Part shown: piece by piece, positions 1-12,125 of the stretch
How the letters are laid out: each line of letters begins with the position of its first letter
Position numbering within the stretch: position 1 is the first letter of the stretch
Assembly: GCA_033002965.1 (NCBI GenBank)
Contig: JAURVB010003142.1
Span: 1-64,000 of the forward strand
Direction: 5' to 3'
Length of the DNA stretch: 64,000 nt
DNA from: Piper betle
Lineage: Eukaryota > Streptophyta > Magnoliopsida > Piperales > Piperaceae
The notes under the pieces: model-generated
Told to the model about the DNA's origin: nothing
The model's input: only the letters and a program-made list of their open reading frames with translations
Databases searched by the model: none
Translations under genes and position numbers: made by a program

Positions 1-1135
1 AGCTGGCGAACTAATCTGCCAGCATTGAGTTCTTTTGAGCATGAGAGGGCCGGTAAAAGGAAGGATACTTTTTTAAAAAAAAGAAGAAAAGGATACGTTT
101 TTTTTATAGCAGGAAGAAAAAGACACTTAGTTAACCATGAAAACATTTTTTAATATAGAAAAGGCCAATTGTACTTTATTAAACAAAAGCAATTTTTGTG
201 TATGTTTTAATTTGTAGTCCCTTTTGAAGGGTATTAATGATAGGAGGGGTCACCAAAGAAGTGCACATCTAAAACTAAACTTTCTCGTCCTTTTCCACTC
301 TCGGTTTTTGCCGAAAATATTTTAAAAATATTATTATTCTCAACATGGACCTGCAGGCTTGTCTAACTTAAAAATACTAACATCCTGGCTATCTCTAAAC
401 GAAAAAAGTCAACCATGTTACCAACGTCTTCATATCTATGTCCATCTTTTGGCTCAAGAGCCTTAAATACATAGGCTACCGCTTATATAGCCAGACGAGC
501 TATATAAGCTATATCTTTTATTCAGAGTGATTTAGTAAGTTGTAATACTCAAAATTCACATCAATAAATAAAACAATAAATAACAATAATAATTGTAAAG
601 TTTTAACTCAATTTAATGCTTCTAATCCGCCCATCTTAGTTATCAAAGTAATTATAATAAAAACTAATTTCAAAATCTCTATTAGAAAGTACATTTTTAA
701 AAATCTAAATGTATGGGGTAATAATGTTAAAAAAGATAAAATTTTATTAATTTTTGACTTATTAATACATATAAATATCATTTTGTGAAACCAACTAAAA
801 AAATAATTCAAATTAGATATATATCTCATATAATATAATGTATGAGGTTTAACTCCCTTTTAAGTTTTTCATTTCTACTTTTATATATGGAGAGGCAAGT
901 TTTTTTCATGGTTTTGGCCGTTTTTAGGTGATTATTACTAGCCCCACATACATCATTAAATATAAGTTCAAAAACTCATTTCTATATTTGTATAGGCCGC
1001 ACTTCATAAAAGATAACAAACTTCATCTCTATCTTGGCAGCTTGGTATGCAGCTTTTTTCACATATGACAAAATATATTAAATTTTTATAGTTTATTTTT
1101 GAGTAAAAATCATCCGCAGCTTGTTTTTTATACAT
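1..1135. other. AT-rich intergenic DNA, no gene seen
   Basis: I see no coding region, RNA gene or recognisable element. The stretch is AT-rich with many stops in all frames. The only longer frame (608-829, minus) is low-complexity Phe/Ile/Leu-rich and not gene-like. Confidence 0.6.
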
Positions 1136-1456
1136 ATAGTCACTTACACCTCCTTTTGAAAAATGATCACTTACACCTCCTCCTTATGAAAAATGATTAT
1201 TTACCCCTTTTTTTAAGAATGATCACTCACACATTTTTTTTAATTTTGAAAAATGATCACTTACAGCCCCTCTTTTTGAAAAATGATCACTTAAACCCCT
1301 CCTTTTCAAAAATGATCACTTACAAACTCCTTTTTTGAAAAATGATCACTTACAACCTTTTTTTTAAAAAATTGATCATTTACACCCCACCTTTTGAAAA
1401 ATGATCACTTCCTTGAAATGATCACGTACATTTTAAAAAATGATCACGTACATATT
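1136..1456. repeat. Minisatellite, about 29-bp unit with TGATCA core
   Basis: About a dozen imperfect copies of a roughly 29-bp unit lie head to tail. Most copies carry the motif AAAAATGATCACTTACA followed by a pyrimidine-rich run (CCCCTCCTTTTT) and GAAA. Unit length varies by a few bases, and the last units are shortened. The palindrome TGATCA recurs in nearly every unit. The open frame across it is an artefact of the repeat. Confidence 0.85.
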
Positions 1457-2040
1457 CCTAAATTCTATAAGAAAACATATTTTAATAATATTTTCATATT
1501 GATTAATAAAAAATAACAACTATAATGTTAACGTTAATAAGTAGTTAAATATTGATTATTGGAAAAAAATGAGTTGATGACATAGCAAACTCCAACACAT
1601 CATCAAGGAAAAATATACTTTTAACATCATTTTTTCAAAAGTAAAAGTTACTTATATCCTTATCACCATTAGTTAACTATTTATTAATATTATTTTTATT
1701 TAATAAATACAATAATAAATTAAGAAAATAATTCTAAATTATTTTTCTCTAATGGTGTGTAACATCCCATTTTTCTCCGTCTAGTGACAAACCAAAGTGC
1801 GATATTAAAAATTCATAAAGTTAATAATTTAATTACTATCGTATAAATTTTACAAAAGCTAATTTAAAAAACACAGGTCAGAATCACTCAACAAACAACT
1901 AAAATTATATATACATACATAATCATATATATTGTGCCAGAACACAATGACACTAAGTACAATCTGGACAACTTATCGGAGCAAATAACGTGTCATAAAT
2001 ATACGTATATATTAGAATCTAGTTGACGGTAACATGACCA

Positions 2041-2072
<32 letters not shown>

Positions 2073-2760
2073 CTATATACACACACACACACTAGAATTT
2101 AATCGATGCTAACATGCTTATTCTACTAGAATCATCTAGAAAATGCTTATATTTTCTATGATCATATAGAAATGCATACATACACACCCATGACCACAAA
2201 ATCAAACTAAAAATCTATTAATACACATAAGCACACATGCGCATTGCGCATAGTAACCTATGACTATTAAATCAAACTAAAAGTCTAATAACAACTTCAT
2301 ATAAAAAAATACTTTAAAGTATGGTTGGTGTATGGATATGTCACATGCAACCAACTTAAAAATTCTAACAAACTTCAAAACCAACGAACATATTGAAAAA
2401 TTCAACAAAGGTGGTTGCTTCACACCAATTCCTCCCTTTTAGGGTTAAGAAGATATGTTTATATTTTAGGGTTAAGAAGATATGTTTATATAAACAAAGT
2501 TAGATGTGTGAAAACGAAAAAATAAGTAATAATAAATGAGTCATAAATACATACATGATCTATAATAACGAGATACGAAAAGACATTAAATAAAGCTTAT
2601 ATACTTCATAATAATAAAATATGAAAAGACAATAAATAATACTTAAAAATAATTCATAAATATTATTAAATTATATTAATTTAATAATATTTAAAATTCA
2701 TTTCGAGATAAAATAACCAAGTTATTTTAGGGGTTTGATTTCCACTTATAAGACTGCACA
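1457..2760. other. AT-rich intergenic DNA, no gene seen
   Basis: There are no gene-like frames. The only structures are a compound dinucleotide tract at 2041-2092 and a perfect 27-bp tandem duplication at 2437-2463 and 2464-2490, whose unit contains TAGGGTTAAGAAGATATG. That unit resembles but is not the telomere repeat. Confidence 0.6.
2041..2092. repeat. Compound microsatellite (TG)n(TA)n...(AC)n
   Basis: A TG run passes directly into a TA run, then after a short break into an AC run. The whole is therefore roughly self-complementary and could extrude as a hairpin. Confidence 0.9.
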
Positions 2761-4640
2761 AATTTTTTTTTTAAAATGCACGGCCGGATATGGCCATCGT
2801 CGGCCAGGTTCGGCTGCTGCGAGGTGGACTAGGCTGTCCCCTAACCATAAGGCCACGCGGCCAAATCTATGGCTGCGTATGCCAGATCTGATCGTAGGCT
2901 GCCATGTCTAGCCTCCTAGGTGCCGGATTTGGCTAGCGCGACTGCACAACCACCACCGGCGCCCTTGGGGGAGGAGGGTTTATTTTTTATTTTTTATTTT
3001 TGAAAATGATAGATATGGGTCGTCCTTGTAATCATACAACCCATATTAAAGATTGGCGCATGAAAAATTCTTGCCCTTGGCAACCGGGCCTATATATATA
3101 TAAAATTTTTTCGAACTAAGTGATCCAACCCCTCATCGAGCCCATGCCTTCACAGCTAATCATTAGAAATAGTCCAAGGTGGTTCAAAAATCCAAGGAAG
3201 GAGATAAAAAAAGAAAGGATAAGAAGGGCTAGTGAGGATTTTGAGGCCTCGAATTGTGGAACTGAAAAACTGATCTGGATGTCTATAAACACCCAAATGG
3301 CGAAGGAGAAGGGGGAACTCGTTGAATTGAAAGAAAAAGAAAAGAAGAAAGAGGTAGACAAGGAGAGATAAAAAGGGAGGAACCCCTCGTTATAGAACCT
3401 TTCCGGTGACCCCCCAACCTATTGTTGCCCACCTTGGAGTACTCCCTGACACCACCCAGTAGAAAGCTTCGCCGAAGGAATCCGAATTGGGAGCCTCGAC
3501 ATTGCTGCTAGGAGAAGAAAGGAAGAAGAAGGAGCATGAAAGGAAGAAAATAGGGGAGGAGCCCCTCACCAAAGATTCATTTTTGGTGACCCCCCAAGCC
3601 CACAAGATCAGAGTTACAGACCATCGTTCGGCCAGCCAAGGTCTTCGGCTACCAAGAAACTATCTCCATTGAGTCCCCCTTATAGCCGACAACAAATCCC
3701 AGCAAAGAGATACCAATAGAAGAGCATGCTATTTCCAGAAAACAGCCCAGAAAACTCTAGCCAGAGTAGCATAGCAGTAGAATATAGCATCAAGTAGCCA
3801 CCTTCTCATCACGTGTACGGCTAGCCCAAGCGACCACTGGATAGATTGACACTGCCACCAGACTCTCATCAACATCGTAAATAAACCTGAGTCAATATTT
3901 GTCGTCGGAAGAGCCACCATTCGGCAAAAAAATGCCAAAAAGAGGCCTACCCGAGCAGTGCAACAACATGTAGTCATTTTTCTAGCCTCCGTCCAACTGA
4001 CCGGAGCCACCACAAGCCAAGCCACCACCTCCAATCGATCGGCCTTGTCCTTGGTACAAACCCAAATTGAGTACAGTCGCATTAAGACACCACATTCACC
4101 AGAAAATGGCGATAGAGCTCGACTGAAAATCAGTTTTGCTGGAACATTCCACCTTCATTGCTGCTCGCCGGTGCTGCCACAAACCGTCAGACCACCTCCA
4201 AGCCTCTCACCAGTTGGAGATCTATCGATCTGGGCGATTGACACCAGCCTTCACCGTTAGAAAGGCCATCATCGAAGCCACCAAAGGTCGTGTTGCACCA
4301 CCCGCCTAAGCGGATCCATTAGGCCCGTTTATTTTGTTCGTGTTTGCCACCACATCTTGCTGCTTGACGATCTGATCGGATTCGAACTTACCCGGACTGC
4401 GACCGCAAAGGCAGACTGCGTTCGCGACCCGCCTGCGACTTGGATTGAAGTTGGTGTACTGTGCGCATCCTACGTCCAGGCGTACCCAGAAATATCTAGA
4501 AGACTGTGCAAGCCACCCAGCCTAGTCCAACATTTATTTGTTATGAACAAACTTGAAGTGGTTCGGTTCAGTTCATTATCACTCCAAAAATAAGCTGAAG
4601 GCTTTTCCAACCTTGGATTGAGGCAAAACTTACTACCCCA
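2761..4640. other. GC-richer region, unidentified repeat DNA
   Basis: Composition changes sharply to GC-rich. Several frames of 60-117 codons exist on both strands (for example 3120-3371 plus and 3729-4082 minus), but they overlap each other and show no family motif I recognise. An internal duplication is visible: a block ending GGTGACCCCCCAA occurs at 3371-3419 and again at 3547-3599, each preceded by an AAG/AGG-rich stretch. This looks like old transposon DNA rather than a gene, but I cannot name it. Confidence 0.4.
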
Positions 4641-6148
4641 CCATTTTTTGTAGCTTCGAATGCAGTGGTGGATTTTTTTGATGATTTAAAGACAAAAATG
4701 GATGAAGAAGGGTATTGGAGTCAAAGCTATTAAAGACTAATCAACTCAAAAAGTTACAATGTTTACTATTTTGTATAAAGTGTAAGATTAAAAAGAAATA
4801 GTGAATTTATAGTTATCAAACTACCGTTGATTGACTTCGGGATACGAGTTAAACCCTAAGAACCACGTAAAATATCTTACGCGTTATTCCTCCATTCGAC
4901 ATTTTATTTTTCATTCGGCAATCCCATGCCATATATATATATATATATGAACAAAAGGTTTTAATGAGGTGTTACTGTGTGTCCCCTAATTATTTTACAA
5001 TATTATCAATTATTTTTTATTAGTAAAAATTTTACTTTATTATTTTAATTAGGATGTGTTTCGAATCCTTTAATACTTTTTATTGTTATAAGGATATGTT
5101 TTGCCACGTATGCTGTTGTGTGTCATATAATTATTTTACAGCATTACTTTTTATTTCCTATATGAAAAAAATTTAATTTTTTATCATAATTAGGATTTGT
5201 TTCGAATCCTTTTATATTTTTCTATTGTAATTAGGGTTTGTTTTGCCATGTGCTACTATTTTATTTGTTATTAGTAAAATTATTATTTTATATTGTAATT
5301 AAAATTAATTTCAAATACATTAAATAATTTTATATTATAATTATAATTTATTTTAATTTATATTATAATTAAATTTTATTTCGAATTCTTTGGTCGCACA
5401 TAGTGCGGGTTAGCGGCTAGTCATATATAGTGTTGAAAATTCCCACTTCGCCGGACTTTTCCGGCCCCTCATGCATGGCCAAAGTCGGCGGCCCCTCCTT
5501 GAGTCCTTGTCATTGCACCAAATATCTCCACTGATCCATCGAGGGCTCCTCCTTCTCGACTTAGCTGCCACTGTTAAGTCCAATTTTGGTATGCATATAT
5601 ACATGTCTTCAATTTTTTATTTTTTTCCCAGTATATATGGTTTAGTCCGCTTGAAATATTTAGCTAATATGCTCGCCAATTACATTGTAGCACTGATAGT
5701 TTTCACAACTTAAACGTCATGAATGCAACTTAATTTTCCAGGAGGAAATTAGTATCGATCGATTATCGGTACTCTTAATTAATGTAAGCATGGCTGAGTT
5801 GAGATGTATATTGACGAATCTCTGTCTTCTTTGGGATTCAAATCCTAGCAGCGATATCGTGTTTGATTGGGATTACATTTGAAAGAATCTAGGTCTCGAT
5901 TACTCTTCTCCCTTCATTTTTCCTTTTTGTTTGTCAAGATGGTGTCTGAGGACCAAAATGGTCTATGAGAATTACAGCTTTAATATAAAATGATATTATT
6001 TGATAGTTCATAATAAGTAATTAACAATTTATTATGTTTTAAATTATTTTTTTTAAATCATGAACCAAAATGGTTATTAATAATATTGAAAATTTTTATT
6101 TAATTTAAAGCAATTGGAGTGACAATATGGCAAGCTTGATGCCTACTT

Positions 6149-6152
<4 letters not shown>
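4641..6152. other. AT-rich intergenic DNA, no gene seen
   Basis: No coding region is recognised. A short (TA)n tract lies near 4930-4949. The segment around 6050-6128 (beginning GAACCAAAATGGTTATTAAT) recurs in degenerate form at about 12648-12733, in the same orientation, so the 6.2-12.6 kb block is flanked by a distant direct repeat. Confidence 0.5.
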
Positions 6153-6188
<36 letters not shown>

Positions 6189-6191
6189 TAA
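6153..6191. repeat. (AT)n microsatellite
   Basis: A nearly pure AT dinucleotide run. The left end of a repeat family that is repeatedly found next to such tracts in this window begins directly to its right. Confidence 0.95.
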
Positions 6192-7470
6192 AGGATATAA
6201 GGTTTCTGTGCAGTTGCAGTTTGATTACATGTGTTGGATTCTATCCAACGGCTACAAAATAACCCCGCCCAAGCATTACCTGTTTCTCCCGCGACGCAGC
6301 CCAGCACACAGCCAGTTCGTTCTTCCCGCATAGTACACAACACACAGTCATGGTGGGATGAAGGTGGGGGGTGTCGACATGGGAGTCCAGTGAAGGCAGT
6401 TGCGGAGCATAGTGACAACGGTAGCTGCGACGATGACGAAGTCGAGGAGCTGTTCGCTTCCTCTGTTTCTCCCGGGATGCCGCACAGCATGGCTGGCGGG
6501 ATGAAGGCGGGAGGCGTCGGCTTGGGAGTCCAGTGAGGAGACAGTTGCCAGCGAGTCCACCGTTGCTATCCCCTCGATCAAAGCTGCAGCTTTTTCGACG
6601 TCGCCGACCACAGTTCTCTATTTGAGACTTCCTCTATTTTCCGCCTGCAAATTCAACCCAGGAATGTCAGACCATTTCATAGTTGAGCCGGACCTCAACC
6701 TCATCAACCGGTGCAATGAGCTCAATGCCGACTGTGACCCACTTGGTCAACAGCCGGTGCGACATCCTCTGGCCGAAATCCTCTGTTTCCCACTGGTTCT
6801 TCGCCGCACGGTGACCAAATGGAGGCTCTTGGCTTGGATTTCATCAACGATCGCACAGATCTCACCATCGCCACTAGGGGAGAGGAGGTTGTCGACGTTG
6901 GTGGCAATGACATCGGCGGTGGAGATAGAGTGGGTGGCCAGGGAGAAGGTAGGAAGGTGGGAGAGGATGTAGGAGGGGACGCCAGACTTGATGGCAGTGG
7001 CGAGGCGGTGATAGCATTGGCTCGCAAGTCGCCGGTGGTGGGGTGGCATGGCAAAACAGGAGGGGGGGGGGGGAGAATGAATGGGCGATGGTAATTTGAT
7101 AATAATTTTGTAATAAAAACTTGACACGCTCCCAACTCGAGTCAATGTTACAAAATAAATTTTAAAAATATATATATAAAATAATTTCATAATAAAAACT
7201 TGACTCGCTCCTGACACAAGTCAATATTACAAAATAAATTTTAAAAAGATATAAAATAATTATAATAAAATACAAAAAATAAAATATACTCAATAAAATA
7301 AAATGAGATGCTCTAGACCTATTAACCCACCTAAAAATAATAAATAACATGTCATAATATGGTAAACGGCATAAAACTAATTCTACGATCCACTATACAT
7401 CTGAAAAAATAAACTGACATACTCTCACATATTCTGATAATTTATTTTCTTCTACTGTATTCATGACATT
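6192..7470 (+). mobile_element. Left part of a TA-tract-associated repeat element
   Basis: The block starts at the (AT)n tract with a terminus similar to those at 38910 and 56743, including the motif GGATTCTATCCAACGGCT (compare GGGTTTAATCCAACGGCC near 38968). A GC-rich part (6250-7080) contains two tandem copies of a unit of about 180 bp, starting at about 6280 and 6462 and sharing GGGAGTCCAGTGA. The AT-rich part (7080-7470) is a diverged relative of the 3' end of the solo LTR at 8116-11190. It includes the TTGAC...GTCAA dyad and two tandem 85-bp units (about 7105-7190 and 7191-7270). Frames on both strands overlap and have no family signature, so I call no gene. A 12-G run lies near 7061-7073. 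Confidence 0.45.
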
Positions 7471-8094
7471 ACCAAAGTATATGATGATAAATTTTTGTCT
7501 ATTTATATTGTTTTTAATATCATATCTATGTATTGAAAACAACCATGATATATCATATTTTTTTGTCTATTTATATAATTATAACATCTCAAATTTTCAT
7601 CAAATATTAACTACGTAGGATCTTGATGGATTCGAACCACCATCCCTCAAGAATTTCTTGAGTACTCTGCCAATTTTAAGCTAAAGATCCAAAACAATTT
7701 AAGTCATTGAAAAAAGGTTAATGTCATTCCAAAGGTTTCATGTCAGTTATACAATACAATCAAAATGAAACAGCAAGGGAAATTTACAAGAGAAGCACCC
7801 ACTAAACTTTGACATACAAATTATGAATGTATTTCTAAAACTAAATAAGATAAGTAGCATAAATTTGGGGAAATGGTTTAAAAAATGTATGCAAAGCCAC
7901 TTCAGAAAATTAATTTGAACTAAAATTTTTGTCTTCAAAGACAAATGTTAAATACGAATGCATCAAGTAGGGCACAATGCACTCATCTTGAGTAAAAATC
8001 ACTCAAACAAAACACTACAGATGATGGTATTAAACTACTCCACTGGAAGCGTGATTGTAAAATGTTGGTAGTTTTAGAAAGGGGGCATGCTTAC
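7471..8094. other. AT-rich DNA, probable intron of the HCF136-like remnant
   Basis: Apart from the tRNA-like sequence at 7618-7690, I see no exon here. It lies directly downstream (minus strand) of the splice donor at 8094, so it is probably intron sequence of the broken HCF136-like gene. The remaining exons of that gene are not found further left. Confidence 0.4.
7618..7690 (-). pseudogene. tRNA-like sequence, probable SINE head
   Basis: Read on the minus strand, 73 nt fold as a complete cloverleaf. The acceptor stem is GGATCTT/AAGATCC, the D stem GCTT/GAGT with wobbles, the anticodon stem CTCAA/TTGAG, and the T arm GGTGG/CCATC around loop TTCGAAT (a good B box). The 7-nt anticodon loop GAAATTC lacks the obligatory T33, so a working tRNA is unlikely. 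The sequence after it contains GATGAAAATTTGAGATG. A similar tail (GATGAAATTTTGACATG) follows the tRNA-like sequences at 22476 and 48500, which suggests one tRNA-derived SINE family. Confidence 0.5.
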
Positions 8095-8115
8095 CATGTC
8101 ACGAGGAAGCTGAGC

Positions 8116-11100
8116 TGTAACACCCCAAATCCGGTCCACGCTCGTGAACCGAACCGGCATGTTACAGGCCCCGGTTAGGTCGGCTAACCCGAACCTAACT
8201 CATGCGGATCCAATCTCGGCGTCTTAAGATGAAGATACGACTCGCAATGCATTGATGAATATACAACCCTAACATATTACTATATGAATGACATGCAATT
8301 CAAGCACACACCAATACCATTACGATCAAACTCAATAAATATTCTAAAATAAAACGGACAAAATTTCCCCTAAAAGTGCAATTAGGGTCCACCCTGTCAA
8401 AACAATACATACCAATATATATGCATATATCAACAATTTTAATCACACATAATCTAATATACTGTATGTTCATTATAGAACTTGGTCGACACTTCTGCTG
8501 TGCACTCTGATCACATCACACCTCTTGTTATCATGTCTTAGCTTTTCATTCACATCATATCATGCTCAATCATTTAATCATAGCATCTGTATAAAATAAC
8601 ATCATAACAAAATATTAAACATTCAATCACCCAATGTGTGTGTGCAGAAGACCTTATTGCCCCTCCGTCCTGGCCGGCTCATCCATCTCGTGCTTATCAC
8701 CTACATATATATAAGAAAAACGTCAGTAACAAGCGTTACTGGTCCGGAAAATAAAATAACTATAACAAACTGACTATGAGAGCAAACTCTCATCTGAAAG
8801 AAATCATCATACTCCACGTGAACACTCTGAAGGGCACTACTGAGGAGCCACTGGGCTGCAGACCCGGTAGCATCCCGAACTTACTGCTGCTGGTACTGTG
8901 CTACTCTCAGCACTTCTTTTTCAGTACTTCTCGTGAAACTTTATCCTAAGCCCTCTCCTTACCTCCATATTTCTCCTGGCCTTGAGCACGAAGGCCGAGT
9001 ACTCTCAGGCAGTCGCCTTTAGTACCCTTTGAACCACAAGTCCGGACATGCGCTGTACTAAACAGTACCCGTAAACCTCCACGTTCTCCGGGTGTGAGGA
9101 ACTCAAACGCGGAGTTGTCAGGATCCCTCGGGAATGGAACAGTCCGCTGGCACTAATCCAGAGCCCGCTTTGACTGTCACGGCATCCTCTGCATGGTACG
9201 TGCAGTCGGTTTCTCCATCTCTCGTCTCACTGAAAACTCGATAAAACTATATATATAGGCCTGGGAAGGGATTCATATAATAGGCCCGAAGGCAACTTGT
9301 GGTGGATCTTGTTTTCGAAATCATCCTCGAGGGATCTCATCCTCGAGGGGTTATTAATCCGGAAAATATTCGGTTAAATGACCCGAGTTAAGTGGGATCC
9401 AATAAAACACCACTTAACCCGTCCTGCAAATAATAACATAAACATACAATAGAAAAGCGTAAAACAAGACGAGTCCTAAACGGACCTGGTAGAAGCTCCA
9501 AGCGTGTCATCGCGCCTAGGCGGCGAGCTCCTATTCCGTACCTACACATCAAAACTAAATACTAACGCCCGCTAACTAAATGATGCATCAAACTCAACAC
9601 AATTAAACACAGAATCATCATCAAAATAACCATCAAATAATTATAAGAGTAAATAATCCTAACTCAACTACTCATACCATATTTTATTCTGTTCTTCTAA
9701 GTTGCATCGTACTAGCTTAACATGTTCATACACAATTCATCTCATTAGATCACTTCATTCACTACATAATCTCATCATGTAACTTATCATTTCATCCCTA
9801 ATTAGTCATTAATCACATCACATCACAATTATCATGCTCAACTCGATCTACCTCATTTAAATCACTCTCCTATTACATTACTCAATTACATTGCATCATG
9901 CAATCATCACTACACTCATACTCATATGTTTATCATGACAATTATTAATTCTAGCATGTTATACTAACAATCATAATCAATTTTAAATAAATCAATCGGA
10001 GGTAATTATACCTCACGTCGTCGGCAATCGGCGACGGTTAGGGTTCCGTCGCGCGTCTCGGAGCTCGAATTCGGCGCTCCTCGGCGTCCGAAGCTCGATC
10101 GGGCTCCACCGGGTGAGCCCCGCGGAAGATCCGGTGAATTCCGGCGAATTCCAGAAATTCCGATTTTCCGGCGGTTTTCCGGCAGTTGCTGGCGGTTTTC
10201 CGGCGACTTCCGGTGGTTTTCCGGCGACTATTGCCGGTGGCATCTACTAGCTGGATAGGGGTCATGTAGGGTACCCTCGGAACCGGCTCGGCGAGCCCGA
10301 CTCATCTACGAGGTCGACGCGGCCAACGGAGGTGGCGGCTCGCCGGAAAATGGCTAAAACAGGGCCGGCGGCGATGGGTCGCTAGATCCGGCCGGCCACG
10401 GCGGCGATGGCCTCCGTTCCGGTCGGGGAAGGTCGCTGGGTGGTCGGTGGTGCTGAGGCGACCACTGGATCGACGGCGGCGACGGTCGCCGGCGGCGAGA
10501 TCGGCGACGCGACCAAACGCGGCCGCGGCGCTCGCGGCGTGGCTTCCCGCGTCGCGGCGGCCCGATGGTGGCCGGGCCTGGTCGGGGCGGCAGGGCGACG
10601 TCGTCGCCGAGCTGGGCGGCGTCGGTCGACGGCCGGGCGGCGCCGGCAGCGGCGGCGGTGGCGCGCGAACAGGGGCGGCGCGGGCGAGGGTTTGGGCAAG
10701 TAGGGGAGGAAAAGTCGAGGGTAGTGTGTGGTGGCAAACTCGTAAATAATACTTGACTCGTCTCCGGCTCGAGTCAAGTATAATAACTAAGTCGTATTAA
10801 ATCCTAAAAAATTCATAAAAATCGGGAAAAATCCCGTAAAATCAAACAACACCAAAACATTATAATGATATGCTCTAGAACTATCAACCCACCCAAACTG
10901 CCCGTAACGCGTCCTAACGCGGTAAACGGCCTAAAACTAATTCTACGATCCACTATATATAAATAATAAAAAAAATGACTGGCATACTCTCATATATCTG
11001 ATAACTCATTCTGTTCTGCTGTGTTCATGACGTTATCATCATATACTTGGGTACGCATGACCCTCATAGCTCATACACGCGACCGGCGTCGGCTCGGTAC

Positions 11101-11190
11101 ACGTGTCCTGAAACTGACTCAACTCGAAAAATAACGGTCGACCCGACCGGTTCTGAATATAAAACCCTAACTCGAATCGTGGGTTTTACA
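8116..11190 (+). mobile_element. Solo LTR, 3.07 kb, Tekay/Del-like family
   Basis: The element begins TGTAACACCCC and ends GGGTTTTACA, with the canonical TG...CA ends. It is flanked on both sides by TGAGC, a perfect 5-bp target duplication, and no internal retrotransposon coding region is present. It is therefore best read as a solo LTR left by recombination. The interior has an AT-rich first two thirds, a GC-rich stretch (10010-10720) with repeats of GGCGGTTTTCCGGC, and an AT-rich end with the dyad TTGACTC...GAGTCAA at 10752-10777. Related copies lie at 54503-56727 (same strand) and 61064-64000 (opposite strand), with a terminal fragment at 44182-44275. Long LTRs starting TGTAACACCC are common in plant chromoviruses of the Tekay/Del group; that assignment is inference. 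Long frames in the GC-rich part are overlapping and not gene-like. Confidence 0.85.
10752..10777. promoter_or_regulatory. Dyad of W-box cores in the LTR
   Basis: TTGACTC and GAGTCAA form an inverted pair separated by about 11 bases. Each arm carries the TTGAC core recognised by plant WRKY factors. The dyad recurs at the equivalent place in the related sequences near 7120, 39559, 59080 and 61468. A regulatory role is inference. Confidence 0.35.
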
Positions 11191-11410
11191 TGAGCACTCA
11201 GTGGTATCCTCTCCCAGCTCTTGCCAACATCTAATGGATATAACAAAATTGCTGGCTTTCCCACAATCCAACCTTCCTTTCCTTTGAAGCCAATACAGTT
11301 GAACCTGTAATTAAAGTCTTCATCTTTGGCAGAAGGAATGGACCTAGAAACCCAAGTGGCGCCTCCATCTTTTGTTTCCATTATGGTTTGCCGTGTTCCT
11401 AATAGAAAGC

Positions 11411-12125
11411 CTATAAACAAACACAAACAATTCCTACTTGGTCACAGTGATAAGCTACTCTTTTCCTTCCTGGTTGGTTGTATACATGAATGGCTATAGA
11501 CTTTTGAAAAAATAAAATTTCAATCAACTGCATTTGTCACAAGATAAATTGCGTTCGAGGAATGCATAAACATTATAACAACTTCACAGCATTTTAACAA
11601 GGTGTGGTTAAAGACCTATAAAGGATAGAAAATTGATCAGATGGTTACCAATGAGGAGCTGATTTTTTGCTAAAATGGAGGTAGCTCGTTCAAACTAAAC
11701 CAGTGGGAAAGTAGAAGTAAAAGGACCTCATACATTCCATCAGTGAACCAGTTCATCAAATACAAACATTTTCTATCCAATCAATAGGGTAAGCTAATCT
11801 TGTCCTCCTGGCCGGTTATATACACAACTGAAAATTTATATATCAACTAAATTATTCATAGGATTTGTAGCATTCACTTCTTTGGCAATCCAACAAACAA
11901 GTGCCAGGCATCTAGCAAAGTCCTACCAATCTTAATAACACCTCAAAATTGATTTCCATTCCAAATCAACCATATGATTGCCAATCTGGTGCCACTATTA
12001 ATTGGAAATAAACAACAACCACTATTAGCTAGAAGCAACACAACATTCTATCAATTGACCAATTTCAAAACAGGGGAAAGAAAACCCAAACTTTAGCAAA
12101 GTCTTAAGTGAAAAGGAAGAAAACA
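11411..12125. other. Probable intron of the HCF136-like remnant
   Basis: AT-rich sequence between two HCF136-like exons, with no other feature recognised. A loosely repeated motif (around 11462 and 11800, each with CTGGNNGGTTRTATACA) suggests an old internal duplication. Confidence 0.45.

Larger units (their letters stand above)
8095..11410 (-). pseudogene. HCF136: HCF136-like exon split by a solo LTR
   Basis: HCF136 is a thylakoid-lumen beta-propeller protein needed to assemble the photosystem II reaction centre. Minus-strand sequence 11410-11191 translates to a clear match to its N-terminal propeller, with the stretches [30 protein letters not shown] and [14 protein letters not shown]. The exon opens after a TTTGTTTATAG acceptor and is cut at 11190 by the LTR. 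It resumes at 8115 after a 5-bp target duplication (TGAGC) and reads ...PLSAQLPRDM into a GTAAG donor at 8094. Without the LTR the exon would be 236 nt and in frame. The reading frame is otherwise open, so decay was recent. The C-terminal two thirds of the gene are not seen in the window, so I infer a pseudogene or captured fragment. Family identity is strong; gene status is inferred. Confidence 0.75.

Noticed and set aside
1099..1338. 79-codon frame
   Set aside because: It is a translation of the 29-bp minisatellite.
1136..1456. CRISPR-like array
   Set aside because: Units are degenerate, directly adjacent and without unique spacers, and the genome is a plant's.
3120..4260. Genes in the GC-richer region (83-, 117- and 100-codon frames)
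   Set aside because: The frames overlap on both strands, none has a recognisable motif, and an internal duplication suggests repeat DNA.
6622..7217. Captured protein-coding fragment in several frames
   Set aside because: Some frames look mildly protein-like, but I could not tie any to a family; kept only as part of the repeat element.
10354..10777. Overlapping open frames of about 100-130 codons in the GC-rich part of the solo LTR (and the mirror at 61488-61938)
   Set aside because: Frames are open on both strands at once, rich in Arg, Pro and Ala, have no domain signature, and lie inside a non-coding LTR. High GC alone explains the lack of stops.
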